Below, one piece after another: positions 1 to 10,184 of a DNA stretch of 64,000 nt. The translations under genes were made by a program, and so were the position numbers. This DNA comes from Mayamaea pseudoterrestris (lineage: Eukaryota > Bacillariophyta > Bacillariophyceae > Sellaphorales > Sellaphoraceae): the NCBI GenBank assembly GCA_027923505.1, contig BROI01000003.1:372001-436000 (forward strand). Direction: 5' to 3'. Every line of letters begins with the position of its first letter. Position 1 is the stretch's first letter. The notes below the pieces were generated by a model that had not been told where the DNA came from, ran no database searches, and was given only the letters and a program-made list of their open reading frames with translations.

Positions 1-384
1 ATTCATACGCCCAGCGCTCGCCGCATCACTCTTTGCGGGACGCTGGATTACTTGCCTCCGGAAATGGTGGAGGGCCGCGAGCACGATGAGCGAGTCGATG
101 TTTGGGCTCTGGGTATCCTCCTGTACGAGTTCTTGGTCGGCAATCCTCCGTTTGAATCAAGCACGCACGGTGCCACGTATCGCCGCATTTCGTCCATTGA
201 CTTGCGCTTTCCTCGCAACATTCAGGAAGACGCACAGGACCTCATTCGTAAGCTGCTCGTCAAGGATCCGGCCAAGCGCATGCTCTTGTCCAAAATCCCT
301 GAACATCCGTGGATCAAGCGCGCGTTGACCAAGTCAAAGGCGACGCCAATGAGCCAACACAAACTAGCGAGCCGCGTTGTGTAA
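1..384 (+). CDS. Aurora-type Ser/Thr protein kinase, C-terminal part (5' cut by window)
   Basis: The reading frame is open from base 1, so the start and N-lobe lie outside the window; the TAA is at 382-384. What remains is the activation segment and C-lobe. [16 protein letters not shown] matches the Aurora T-loop, with the activating Thr in the RRxT position and the TLDYLPPEM form of the P+1 loop. [20 protein letters not shown] and NPPFES follow, as in Aurora kinases, and the conserved Arg of subdomain XI (PAKRM) is present. The family acts in mitosis (spindle, cytokinesis). The tail after the kinase fold is short (about 20 residues). Family assignment is firm; which Aurora paralogue it is cannot be told. 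Confidence 0.9.
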   Translation: MHTPSARRITLCGTLDYLPPEMVEGREHDERVDVWALGILLYEFLVGNPPFESSTHGATYRRISSIDLRFPRNIQEDAQDLIRKLLVKDPAKRMLLSKIPEHPWIKRALTKSKATPMSQHKLASRVV

Positions 385-569
385 GGCCTATAGAAGAGGT
401 GTTGGAGCTATAAATACAAGATTTGAATAATAAACATGAATTAAAGATTAGTCATGGTAGCTTGTGTCTGAGCGGCATTTACGCTCCGTCGTGACGCTTC
501 CATTTTCCATTCGACAACGCAGTCCATTACCCAAACATAAAGCACCTCAAACCATTCATTTCCATTATT

Positions 570-2219
570 ATGTTTTCGCTACGTCCCATAGTCGCATCCA
601 TACTCTTGCGTCAAGGATTGGTGTCGGCCTTTGCGCCGCCGGCTCGTTCGTTCCGTCGACCATTGTTTGCACTCCACGCAGCTGCATCAACATCACCCGT
701 CCCCATGACACTGATCAGTGGCTTTCTTGGAACTGGCAAAACAACTGCACTCAAGCATTTGTTAGAAAATAAGGAGCAGCTCAAGATTGGCGTCATTGTC
801 AATGACTTGGCGTCTGTCAACATTGACAGTAAACTCATTGCCGGATCAGCCAAGGGCGACATGGTGGAGCTTCAGAATGGATGCGCCTGCTGCAGTTCGG
901 CGGATGAGCTCTTTGTGTCGGTCGAGCGACTGTTGGATGGAAGAGATTTGGATGCTGTCGTCGTGGAGTTGAGTGGAGTGGCGGATCCCATGGCGATCAA
1001 GAATAATTGGAAAATGGCTCCGCCGGCCATTCGAGAGATTGCTGATGTCGCTAGGGTTGTGACCATTGTGGATGCGAATACGTTTGGATCGGATTTCATG
1101 ACATGGGATCTTGCTGCTGAACGAAAGGATTGGGTTGATCCCGACGATGAATGCGCGGGAAGTCGAAAAGTGGCCGAGCTGCTCGCGGAGCAAGTGGAGG
1201 CTGCTGATTTGATTCTTGTCAACAAGGTGGATATGGCTACTGAAGAAGAAGCCAAGGTCGCCACTTCGGTCGCCAAGGCGCTGAATGACAAGGCTGATAT
1301 TCTACAAGTCGAGTTTGGCAAGGTGAGCCCCAGATCCATGATTAGCCTAAGCATGCCTGTGCCAATCGAACCTGCCCATGCCCACGACCACAAGCACGCT
1401 GACGAGGCCTGCAAGGACGCCGACTGCACCGATGCAACCCATTCGCACAATCATGATCATGCTTGCGCCGAGCCGGCATGTACCGATACATCGCACTCGC
1501 ACAGTCATGATCATGTTGCGTCGGACTGCGAGGACCCAGGGTGCACCGATACGTCCCACTCCCACACTCACAATCATCAATCAACAGCAATGGAAAATCT
1601 TGGAATCACTAGTTTTGTATACAAGGCTGACAAGCCATTTCACGCGAAACGCATCATGGACTTGCTGAGCAAGTGGCCAGTGCCCATCAAGGACACACTT
1701 GACTTGGGTCTCATTCAGGAAGCTCAATCGGATGGTTACTCTCTTGGTGGCGAGCATGTGGATGCTGATAGCCCTTTTCTTGGAGTCCTTCGCAGCAAGG
1801 GCTTTAGCTGGTTTGCTCCCTCCAAATGGAGTGGCGCAAATGACGATGCATGGAGGCACGAAACGGCCATGTACTGGAGTCATGCCGGCAAGCATTTTAG
1901 CATTTCGTCGGCTGGCAAGTGGTGGGCGACGGTACCAAAAGCACAAATCAAGGACTTGTTTGTGGACAACATGGATGAATACGAACGTATCTTAAGAGAC
2001 GACTTTGTATCGGAAGAATTTGGCGACAGACGACAAGAAATCGTATTCATTGGGACTGGAATCAACGAGGACAAGATTACGAAAGCCTTGAATGATTGTC
2101 TCCTTTGTGACAGCGAATTGACAACATACCGACAGAGGCTACAAAACTATATGAGCACTGTTTTTACTACTGGCGGCAGTAGTGGTCTCTTTGGCTCCGT
2201 GGATCATTTGGAGCAATAG
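570..2219 (+). CDS. Plastid-targeted CobW/COG0523 (G3E) GTPase, putative zinc metallochaperone with His/Cys linker
   Basis: 549 aa, single exon, ATG at 570. Residues 1-25 form a short hydrophobic signal ending VSAFAPPAR, the ASAFAP-type motif of diatom plastid precursors. The GTPase core follows: Walker A GFLGTGKTT near residue 51, the family's metal-binding CxCC as GCACCS near residue 107, a Walker B-like VVVELSG and the base-recognition motif LVNKVD. Between the GTPase and the C-terminal CobW_C domain, residues ~268-337 hold a His/Cys-rich linker of about three tandem units of the form C-x4-CTD-x-[ST]HSHxHxH. The CobW_C part (WFAPSKWSG, HFSISSAGKWWAT) is complete. The family hands Zn or Co to client metalloproteins on GTP hydrolysis. 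Plastid location and Zn preference are inferred. Confidence 0.9.
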   Translation: MFSLRPIVASILLRQGLVSAFAPPARSFRRPLFALHAAASTSPVPMTLISGFLGTGKTTALKHLLENKEQLKIGVIVNDLASVNIDSKLIAGSAKGDMVELQNGCACCSSADELFVSVERLLDGRDLDAVVVELSGVADPMAIKNNWKMAPPAIREIADVARVVTIVDANTFGSDFMTWDLAAERKDWVDPDDECAGSRKVAELLAEQVEAADLILVNKVDMATEEEAKVATSVAKALNDKADILQVEFGKVSPRSMISLSMPVPIEPAHAHDHKHADEACKDADCTDATHSHNHDHACAEPACTDTSHSHSHDHVASDCEDPGCTDTSHSHTHNHQSTAMENLGITSFVYKADKPFHAKRIMDLLSKWPVPIKDTLDLGLIQEAQSDGYSLGGEHVDADSPFLGVLRSKGFSWFAPSKWSGANDDAWRHETAMYWSHAGKHFSISSAGKWWATVPKAQIKDLFVDNMDEYERILRDDFVSEEFGDRRQEIVFIGTGINEDKITKALNDCLLCDSELTTYRQRLQNYMSTVFTTGGSSGLFGSVDHLEQ

Positions 2220-2261
2220 TTTATACAACGCAAAGCCTTACATTATAGCGAACTGTTAAAA

Positions 2262-4838
2262 TTAGGTTTGATTGTCACTGTGGTGTCGCTTACGTGCGTG
2301 CAAGCTTCTACGAACAATGCTCGGCAGACCTCCGATCTTACTGCTCTCACTCTCCGATACTTCAGCTTCGCCGGCTGACCATCGGCTAAATAGCTTTGTC
2401 AATGCTTGGTCCGGGTGTCCGTCCTCGGATGTAGTTTCCGTCACGCTGCCGCTAATGTCGGACCGATGCTTTCCAAAGAGACTCAAGTGCAAATCCAAAC
2501 CACGATGGGCACTATCGCCTCCCAGACTATGGTCGGACCTGCTTTTCGAAAAAGTCAATGAGCCTGAATCCGACTTTTGCCGGCGATGGCCAAACCCTCC
2601 GGAAAGTGAATTGGAATCGGAATAGTCGCTTATACCCGATGACGCACTACCGAATGACGATATTTTGTGAATAAAATTTTGCAGCCGGTGAGAATGGGAT
2701 GTGATTGGCGTCCCACTCAAAAATGGTAGCGAAGGAGGAGGTGGCGAATTGACACCGTCGTGCTCTCGCAGAGTATACTCCGCATCCATGGGAATCTCAA
2801 GGGCCGAATCCTCCAGAATAGACTGATGACAAGATGTTGTTGCAGATAAAGGTGTTTGCATCTCTGGTGAGCTCATGGAAGAAAAACTAGTGCCGCGGCT
2901 GAATCCTCCATCAAAGGAACCCGATCGACCAACTGACACGCGCTGCTTGACCGCTTTCAAGCCTTGCTGCAGTTGCTTCGTCGCCGATTTCAGTAAAGCA
3001 ACCGGCATGAGAGAAACAATACGGAATGCCTGTGGTTAAATTTAAATATGATGGTGAGAATTTTATCACTGCAGCCACACAAAAACACAATACCAGTTTT
3101 GACGTACCGATTGCAAATCGCGCTCCTCCACTCGTACAACCCTCGTATTGCTCTTTGCAAACTCGACACTGAGCTCTTGTACACGTTGCGCCCTAGCCAC
3201 TTGCAAAAAGGGATGCTTCAGACAATCTCCCACTCCAGCTCGCTTCTCAGGATCTTTTTCCAAGGTCATGTGCAGCAGCTCCAACAAATCGTCTGAAAAG
3301 TTGTTTCCATCATATGGCACTTCTCCTTTGGCAATAAGCTTCATCAGTTCGCCGGGATCTTCCGAGTAAAACGGCAGTTTCCCAGTCACAAATATATACA
3401 GGCATACTCCTGCGGCCCAAATGTCGGCAGCATATCCCGAAAAGGCGTGACAGCCAGCTCCAATCTTGCACATTTCCGGTGCGTAGAACGAAATGGTGCC
3501 TTCCGTTTTGGTCAAGATGCCATCATCTGCCATGTTCTCCATGCTCAAGGCTGATTCCGTGTCTTGTCGCGTCAACATGGTGGGCGACCAGTCGGCGGGC
3601 GGCTCAGCGGAAACGTCATTGTCATCGTCGTCATCACTTTCATCACCTTCATCGTCAAACATGTGACTGACGCCAAAGTCGCTGAGCTTGGCAATGCCGC
3701 GGGCATCCAGCAAAATGTTGGCCGGCTTCAAGTCGCGATGAATAATGTGATGCTGGTGAAGATAGGCTAGTCCGTGCAAAATGTCGCAAAAGTACAAAGC
3801 CGCGTGAAACTCATCAAAGTGACCATTGATCAAGCCATTTGCATCATCATCGTCTTCGCCCTGCGGTTGTCTGCTGCGTTCACCTGATAAACACAAACTC
3901 CTCCGCCGCCGAAACGTTCCATCATTCATATACGTCATGATTTCCCCCAGCGGCATGTATTCAATAACCATGTAAAGTAAATCACTATCCGGCGAATCAA
4001 TGGCTTCAAAGAAACGCACCAAGTTTGGATGCCGCAGCTTCTTCATCAAGGCAATCTCTCGTTCGACTTGCTGCAAGGCAGTCTTGTAGCAAACCCGACG
4101 GGTTTGTTGGTTGCGCTCCATGGTGCGAATGCGCTTGAGAATGCTCTTGTGAAAAATCTTGACGGCAACGAGACGCTCGTTGGGTGCTTGTGATATTTTT
4201 TGATGGTTGTCTTCTGCTTCGTCCATGGAGTGGTGTCGGCGTCTGCTGTACGCCGAGTCTTCCTTCTGCTGCTGCTGCTGCTGCTGCTTTCCGTACATGC
4301 GCTGCTCTTGCTGCGAAATTTTGAAAAAGTCGGCATCCAGGCCGCCGCCTGGATCAGATAGACTCTTGCGTCGTCCTTGTCGTTCGCTCACACTGCTCGT
4401 TGACCTGCTGCGAAAATGCTGCGGCGGCTGCTGCGTAGGCGATGCAGTAGATGGAGATGGAAACTGAAAGGAAACCTTTGGCGAAAGCTTTCGCGCAGGT
4501 CGGCAAGTCAGCGGTGACACTGGCCAAGCTTCCCCGCAGCGACGAGGTGCTGGAGACGACGATCGTTGTTGTAGCTGCACTCCTGCATGATGACTACTAT
4601 CCGGCGTCGTCGACAAGGAACCAGCATCATAATCAAATTCCGAAACACTCTCATCCTGCTGCCAAAGCAACTTGCGTCGCGCCAATCGAACCGTTCCAAA
4701 GGCGCCCTTGCCCAGCACGCCATTGACAAAGTAAAGGTTGGCAACCCTGAGTGGATTGCCTTGGTCGTCGAAAAGCTCGTCGCAGCCGTCGGAGTCTGCT
4801 GCGGCAACACCCATGTCGGAGTAACATTGATCTGACAT
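2262..4838 (-). CDS. CaMKK/SnRK1-activating-like Ser/Thr kinase, two exons, large N-lobe insertion
   Basis: Exon 1 is 4838-3108 and exon 2 is 3029-2262; the intron 3107-3030 (78 bp) has donor GTACGT and acceptor CACAG. Joining keeps frame and gives 832 aa. Kinase landmarks: Gly loop GKGAFGTV (43-50), catalytic Lys K227 in VAVKIF, HRDLKPAN (367-374), DFG (387-389), activation Thr in TEGTISFYAPEM (~445-456). EIALMKKLRHPNLVRFFEAID followed by LLYMVIEYM is typical of the CaMKK/ELM1/GRIK group that activates SnRK1/AMPK-type kinases. About 165 low-complexity residues (Ser/Pro and a Gln run) sit between the Gly loop and the catalytic Lys, and an acidic run follows DFG. Exon 2 is a Ser-rich, probably phosphorylated tail with no recognisable domain. 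Shares an upstream region with VPS26 on the other strand. Confidence 0.85.
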
Positions 4839-5140
4839 TGTAATGTATCTGCATGTATCGGCTGGCTGCGCAGTGATTCGAGTATGATGGCTTTCGATTG
4901 TCGGTTTGCAGTTGTGGCGTCGCGGTTCGTGTTTCGCGTCGTGGATGCGCGAAGAAGTTCATCTCGGTCCGACATGAAAGCGGCACTGAAAAGCGTGACG
5001 AGCGAGCGGTTTCTCGGCAACGCAAAAAAGCACGGGGAAGATCTTCGTTGGATTTGCACAGCTCTTGCTATTAGTAAAGTACAGAAACAATCCCCTTTAT
5101 ACTAGCAAGCACTTTTATTAAAGCGGAATCAAGAGAAAAC
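4839..5140. promoter_or_regulatory. Divergent promoter region between the CaMKK-like kinase and VPS26
   Basis: About 300 bp separate the two divergent start codons. No convincing gene is present; the open frames here overlap the kinase start region or lack start context. It must hold both promoters and 5' UTRs. No clear TATA box or other element was recognised. Confidence 0.5.
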
Positions 5141-6442
5141 ATGGATGTGGTGAGTGCGTGTGTCTGTCTGCATGGCAGATACTGAGGCTCATTGACGAGA
5201 ATTCTTCGACTGTTTGTCTGCTGTTGCTTTTCTTTTTCCTTGTTTCTATATGACTCATTTTGCTGTACTCTTGTAATCATCTAGAGCTCAATATTTGGAG
5301 CCTTGACGGGCGGTGGAAACATTTCCATGGAAATTCAGATTGATCCTCCGACATCTGCAACCCAACAACCAGTGCCATCCGTCGTGCTGGATCACCATCC
5401 GTCGTGGAAGTTGCACAAGAATCCGTTTTGGCGCGTGCAGCATCCAGGCGGATCCAAAGTACAACCTATCGGAGGCGCCGGAAGCAGCATGTATGGACAG
5501 CAGCAGCAACAACAATCATCATCACTATCATCCTTTTCTCAAAAGGAAATCATTTACGCCTTTGAACCAGGCCAAACCATTTCTGGCCGCGTCATCTTTC
5601 GATCACCACCTGGATCCAAGACTGTGGAACACCTTGGCATCAAGGTACAATTCATTGGCCGCATTGACATGAGCATGGGTATTCATGAAGGCAAGCCACA
5701 CTACGATTTCGTCAGTTTATCCAAGGAACTTGCTCCGCCCGGAACCTTGTACCAGCACGTGTTGCCATTCACCTTTCGAACGTCCATTTTGGAAGGTGAT
5801 CAAGTCTTTGAATCATACCGAGGACGCAACGTTTCGGTACGCTACCTTGTCAAGGTTCAAATGGACCGCAAGTTTTTGCCGCCACTTAAAAAGGAGCATG
5901 AAATTTGGATGCAAACGCTAGGGACGGAACCAACGCATCATGAAGCTATCAAAATGGAAGTTGGTATTGAAGACTGTTTGCATATTGAATTCGAGTATGA
6001 TCGGCGCATTTACCACTTGACGGATACGATTCGCGGCAAGATTCACTTTTTGCTGGTTCGCATCAAGATTAAACACATGGAACTGGCAGTCATTCGTCGC
6101 GAAACGAGTGGGGAAGGAGTGGCGGCGGCTGCGGCGGCGCAGGAAGGATCGCTGCCGCAACATGCGCAGTCGCCACAAACTGGCGGGGATGCGAGTAACA
6201 TTTTTACGGAAACGCAAACGCTGGTCAAGTATGAGATTATGGATGGCGCTCCTGTCAAGGGAGAAGTGATTCCAGTCAAGTTGTCGCTGCGAGGCATTCC
6301 GGCGGATCTCACGCCTACGTACACGGCTGTGAATAATCGATTCAGTGTGCGATACTTTTTGAATCTAGTTTTGGTGGATGAGGATGATCGGCGATACTTT
6401 AAGCAGCAAGAAATTATCTTGTGGCGGAAAGAACGAGGTTGA
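5141..6442 (+). CDS. VPS26: Retromer subunit VPS26
   Basis: A 9-base first coding exon, ATGGATGTG at 5141-5149, is followed by an intron 5150-5284 (135 bp, GTGAGT...CTAG) and exon 2 5285-6442. The joined protein is 388 aa and starts MDVSSIFGALTGGGNISMEI, giving the N-terminal segment that a start inside exon 2 would lack. The arrestin-like fold is recognisable by YAFEPGQTISGRV, GIKVQFIGRID, the PGTLYQHVLPFTF region, RYLVKVQMDRKF, and the C-terminal IPVKLSLRGI-x-LTPTY followed by FSVRYFLNLVLVDEDDRRYFKQQEIILWR. VPS26 is part of the cargo-selective retromer on endosomes. A Gln-rich loop (~65-75) and an Ala-rich loop (~270) are extra to the animal protein. The tiny first exon rests on splice signals and frame. 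Confidence 0.92.
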
Positions 6443-6505
6443 ACGTAATGTTCAAGCTTGCCGATATACTGTAACATGATACTGCCTTTTATTCATCGAT
6501 TAAGT

Positions 6506-8773
6506 TTAGCGTCCTAGCTTGCGATGCAACTTGGTGTAAAGCAATACGCAGCCAAGGCTAGCACTGATTGATAGTGCAAACGCAACCCTCTTCGCTAGCA
6601 GCAAGTTTCGTGTACGGCATTTTTTGTTCTCAAAGTAGTAAATGTCTGTCGCAGCCGATGAGGGACCACAGTCTCGAACGACTGCAAGCAAGTCGTAGCA
6701 TAAAGACTCATTGTCTGCTAGCGCATCGGGTAAATCGGATGCTATCAGTTTCAGTCCATCAATTGATTGTGGACATTTCCACGCGACACCTGTCAGAAAC
6801 TCGAGGGATGCGATAAAGCCTGGCAAGCATTGTAATTTTGCAGCGGCTTCGGTTCTCCAAGTGGCAAGACGGACATAAAGCTTGGTGTTTTCGTTGGTCC
6901 AGTTGACCTGTTTCTTTGCAGAACGTTGCAGCAGTGACACAAAAAGGGTATTCTTTGAGTGAGGCTCTTTGCCAAGCGAAAAGAACGCCTTGCACGCCTT
7001 TTGGCTCGCAGCAATTGTTTCCAGCAGTTGCGGATGCTTTCGTAAAGATTCGGCATTAGCAACAAACGGCTTTTCGGCCTTTCCTGGAATATTTTCTGGC
7101 GTCCAAAACATTTCATGGTGAGTGGAGGGAAGCGCAACATTCGGTGGTGCACTCTTTTCTGGCGTGAAGAAAAACAATTCACCAGTTTCGTGGTTACTAT
7201 TTATTGGTTCACCATCCAAAGAGGCACCATCTAGATCCTTATCGTGGCCATTGCTAGCGTCATGTACTTCTTCGTTGCCCACTTTGGACGAAGCTGCCTC
7301 ACTCTCGCCACTTCCTACCGACTGGTTGCCTTCGTTCCGTTTCGTTGGCGAGTTTGCAACAACTTTGCTTTTTATGCGTGAGAAAATTGATCGATTCTTT
7401 TTCTTGGGAGTTTCCTCGTCCGAGTCCAGTTCTCGGGCTTCTCCCTCGTCATCGTCGTCAGCAGCAGTCGCCAACTTCAAGGCCATTGACTCCATAGGTT
7501 CCTCGATCGGCATGCGCGCCTTATCCACAATGATCAAGTCTCGCATCATGATTCGACGTAGTGGCAACAAAAAGTGCACGTCATACCTTGCGTAATGAAT
7601 CATTTCGGCCGTCAATGGCCGAATTCTCCAGTCGCAAGCTTGATACATTTCCTTTAAGCGCTTGTAGCGATCAGCATTTCGTAATCCATAAAGCTGACAA
7701 ACGTCACCAAGCCCCTTGCCTGGCAATTTCAGTATTTTGGCAGCTTCATAGGTATCGAATGCATTTATTACAAAGCAGCCAAAGTTGCGATGCAGCGATG
7801 TCACGTCGAGACTGCCAATCGAGTGACCAACCTTGACAATGTTAGGATTTTCAAAGAGTGGCGCTAGTCCAGAAACATGTTCCCAAACTCCAGGAGCTAG
7901 CGTGTCAATGACAAAGTCAATGTCAAGATTATTGCAGGTAATTTGCAGAAGGCAACAAACTTGCGCGTGCTTGGACGGGTTGTGACACTCGAGGTCAAAG
8001 GCAATCTCGGTAGGCTCGGCTTGCTCCAGTTGCTGGATACAATCCTTCATCTTTTCGGCCGTGTCAACCAAGACTAAAGTATCATCATCAATGTGTGACG
8101 GCATGGCTGGAAGAGTAATTTGGCTCAAGTCATCAAGTTTAGTAGGATCAAACTCGATTGCATCGACATTATCGCGCAAGCATTCTTCCGGATGTGCTTG
8201 AAGGTGCGAAATATGTTGCTTGGCATCCCTTTCGACTGCAAGGAGCTTTGTGTCGCCTGGCTCATGGTTCCGACAAAACCAAGGCGAATACGTGTACATT
8301 TTGGCATGGTGGTGCTGCTGCCTCGTAGAATCTGAATCCGTGCTGGTCGCCATTGCCGATCTTGTTGACTCGTCTACTTGGAAAAAACCTTTTAAGCCAT
8401 CCGCATAGAGCGAAACAGCCATCATTCGCGAGTGACGCGAAGAACCAACACTGGCATGAAATAAATCAGCTTCGAGGCAGCATTCGTGAACCATTCTGCG
8501 TTGTTTGGACGAAATGTTGGGAAGCCCAAGAAAGGGTTGCTCCAGAACCTCTCGTGTCAATGCTGGCAAGATGACGCCCCCAATGATGCAAACATCTTCG
8601 TCGTCACAATCATTCAAAATATTCTTTCCATAGTAGCAAGCTACAGCTCCATCTCGGTAGTCTTTTAAGTAGCGAAGTAAGGCTTCCTTGTGATGATGCG
8701 ACCATGAGGCTGAAGGCTCGTCGCAGGCAGCCGATGAATGCTTCTTGCTCTTTCCGCGATACCGACGGCCCAT
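6506..8773 (-). CDS. RNase D-like DEDDy 3'-5' exonuclease with C-terminal membrane anchor
   Basis: 755 aa, single exon. The exonuclease domain carries the catalytic motifs: IAFDLECHN (Exo I, D and E), VGHSIGSLDV (Exo II, D) and MIHYARYDVHFLL (Exo III, the Y-x3-D of the DEDDy class). KLPGKGLGDVCQLYGL and DWRIRPLTAEM are typical of RNase D/Rrp6. An acidic, Lys/Ser-rich linker follows, then a region resembling a divergent HRDC/helical part. The last ~25 residues contain a hydrophobic stretch (VAFALSISASLGCVLLY) followed by basic residues, as in a tail anchor. Canonical Rrp6/EXOSC10 is nuclear and lacks this, so a membrane-bound RNA exonuclease is inferred; the organelle is unknown. It converges on VPS26 with only 63 bp between stops. 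Confidence 0.85.
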   Translation of the reverse strand: MGRRYRGKSKKHSSAACDEPSASWSHHHKEALLRYLKDYRDGAVACYYGKNILNDCDDEDVCIIGGVILPALTREVLEQPFLGLPNISSKQRRMVHECCLEADLFHASVGSSRHSRMMAVSLYADGLKGFFQVDESTRSAMATSTDSDSTRQQHHHAKMYTYSPWFCRNHEPGDTKLLAVERDAKQHISHLQAHPEECLRDNVDAIEFDPTKLDDLSQITLPAMPSHIDDDTLVLVDTAEKMKDCIQQLEQAEPTEIAFDLECHNPSKHAQVCCLLQITCNNLDIDFVIDTLAPGVWEHVSGLAPLFENPNIVKVGHSIGSLDVTSLHRNFGCFVINAFDTYEAAKILKLPGKGLGDVCQLYGLRNADRYKRLKEMYQACDWRIRPLTAEMIHYARYDVHFLLPLRRIMMRDLIIVDKARMPIEEPMESMALKLATAADDDDEGEARELDSDEETPKKKNRSIFSRIKSKVVANSPTKRNEGNQSVGSGESEAASSKVGNEEVHDASNGHDKDLDGASLDGEPINSNHETGELFFFTPEKSAPPNVALPSTHHEMFWTPENIPGKAEKPFVANAESLRKHPQLLETIAASQKACKAFFSLGKEPHSKNTLFVSLLQRSAKKQVNWTNENTKLYVRLATWRTEAAAKLQCLPGFIASLEFLTGVAWKCPQSIDGLKLIASDLPDALADNESLCYDLLAVVRDCGPSSAATDIYYFENKKCRTRNLLLAKRVAFALSISASLGCVLLYTKLHRKLGR

Positions 8774-9520
8774 GATTAGAATGTTGAAATTGAAGGAACT
8801 TAGAATCGAAGCTAGCTCGGATGTCGAGTATAGTTGGATACAGGAATATCTAGCGGCGACGACAGCAGTTATATTGCATCGGCCATTCGTCTCTCGTGAT
8901 GATCGAGATGCCTCGTCGCGTCGTCACAGCGAGTGTCTGAGTAGAACCGGTACGACGCCATTTATCTTCTTTACCAAGAACCAAGCAAAGCATGATCTGA
9001 TGGCTATTCATTGTGTGCTAATATTCTTGGTAAAAATTAAGAATGGTAATGAAGAAGCATTGCAAGAAATTAAAACTCTTGCATCTCCCACCCGCGCGTC
9101 ATCAACATGGAAAAACGGGCAAAAGTCTCTGAAAAGCAGTAATGCATTCTAGCGTCTACCCGATGTACGGGAGCGAGTGATTGAGGAGTGGGGGCTCGAT
9201 TATTGCCATGGTGCAAGTGGAGGAGACGCTTATAATGTGGGCCATCGTATGTTGTTCTCCCCTGCACGACGTAGGGTGATGCACTACTGCACTCCTAACT
9301 TGCGACTTGCTTCGAATCCCAGCTCCCAGCGACGACGAGTGCATAAAGCTATACAGACGAGGCAGTAGAAAAACAACATGATCATCTCGTTGGCAACAAG
9401 AGAAATAATCACATTATTTAACACTACTCTGTTTGCACGCATGCCTTCTGCCCTCGAATGTATAGCTCGCTCCATCGCTCATTCCTAATGCAACTTTTTC
9501 AATCCGTCTCCTTCAACCTA
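8774..9520. other. Intergenic stretch, no supported gene
   Basis: About 750 bp upstream of the exonuclease gene. Open frames exist on both strands (for example a 126-codon plus-strand frame from 8774) but show no recognisable domain and one begins inside the exonuclease start region. It probably holds the exonuclease promoter. No RNA gene or repeat recognised. Confidence 0.4.
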
Positions 9521-9895
9521 CTAGGCAATGGCGACTTCCCGATTGCGTAGAGACAGATTGCGCGTCGGACCGCATTGCGTGCCAGGTGTCACGACTGTAG
9601 CTGTAGCATTCTTGACGGTGCGGCGCTTCTTGACGGTCGCCGACGATGGCTGAACGTCTTGTTCCTCGTCTTGCTGCTCGTCTTCCTCTTCTTCCTCAGC
9701 TCTGTTTCGAGACCGACGGCAATGAATCTCCCACAGTTCCTCGCCAGCAGACATGGATCGCTCCTTCCTACTGCAACTGCCCTCTCCGTCGCGATCAAAA
9801 TCCTCCGGCGACGGCTGCTGGTAACGCGTCAAATGGACCAAGAACAACTCTTCACCCTTGGTTTTTGTCGGCTTGTCGACAATCTCCATGCTCAT
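9521..9895 (-). CDS. Small hypothetical acidic protein
   Basis: A 124-aa frame from ATG 9895 (MSMEIVDKPTKTKGEELF). The first half is mixed-composition (EELFLVHLTRYQQPSPEDFDRDG, then EELWEIHCRRSRNR). The second half is an acidic Glu/Gln run followed by a basic segment, KKRRTVKN, that could be a nuclear signal. The frame stays open a few codons upstream; a CGCAATACAG sequence there could be a splice acceptor from an earlier exon that I could not fix. No family recognised. The alternative is chance: a 170-codon plus-strand frame covers the same DNA but is very Cys/Pro/Arg-rich and looks like its shadow. Confidence 0.4.
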   Translation of the reverse strand: MSMEIVDKPTKTKGEELFLVHLTRYQQPSPEDFDRDGEGSCSRKERSMSAGEELWEIHCRRSRNRAEEEEEDEQQDEEQDVQPSSATVKKRRTVKNATATVVTPGTQCGPTRNLSLRNREVAIA

Positions 9896-10184
9896 GTCTT
9901 GTCGTTCTGTATTGCGCAAGCGTTAACAGTTGGTCCTGCTTGAGCCAGAGCTCCTGCGATCTTGACGTTTGTGGCAAGGTGACAACCCATGACATCCACG
10001 AGAAACCGAAGCGTTCCCTGCGCGCGTGTCCGGCTTCTCATGTCTCGCGTCGCATCGTTACTCAAGGCTTCCGTCATCGACCCCTTTTCTTGACAGCATC
10101 CATGTGCAGAAGATACGCGCAAATCTTCAGCCTGCCGTATAATCATTTGAGCAAGTGATTGTAGTCAGCTTTCACTTGTCGAAA

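Noticed and set aside
872-1450. 192-codon minus-strand frame
   Set aside because: Antisense to the CobW GTPase; Ser/Ala-rich shadow with no domain.
4260-4300. CTG/CAG trinucleotide runs (also near 24050-24110, 24480-24530)
   Set aside because: They encode in-frame Gln runs in real proteins; ordinary low complexity, not separate elements.
8745-9152. Plus-strand frame of up to 135 codons divergent from the exonuclease
   Set aside because: It overlaps the exonuclease start codon region and shows no recognisable feature; left as intergenic.
9290-9335. tRNA T-arm-like GCTTCGAATCCC
   Set aside because: The flanking bases do not form the T stem and no acceptor stem, anticodon or D arm could be placed around it.
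9646-10158. 170-codon plus-strand frame
   Set aside because: Composition is unlike real proteins here (many Cys, Pro, Arg) and it covers the small acidic minus-strand gene candidate.
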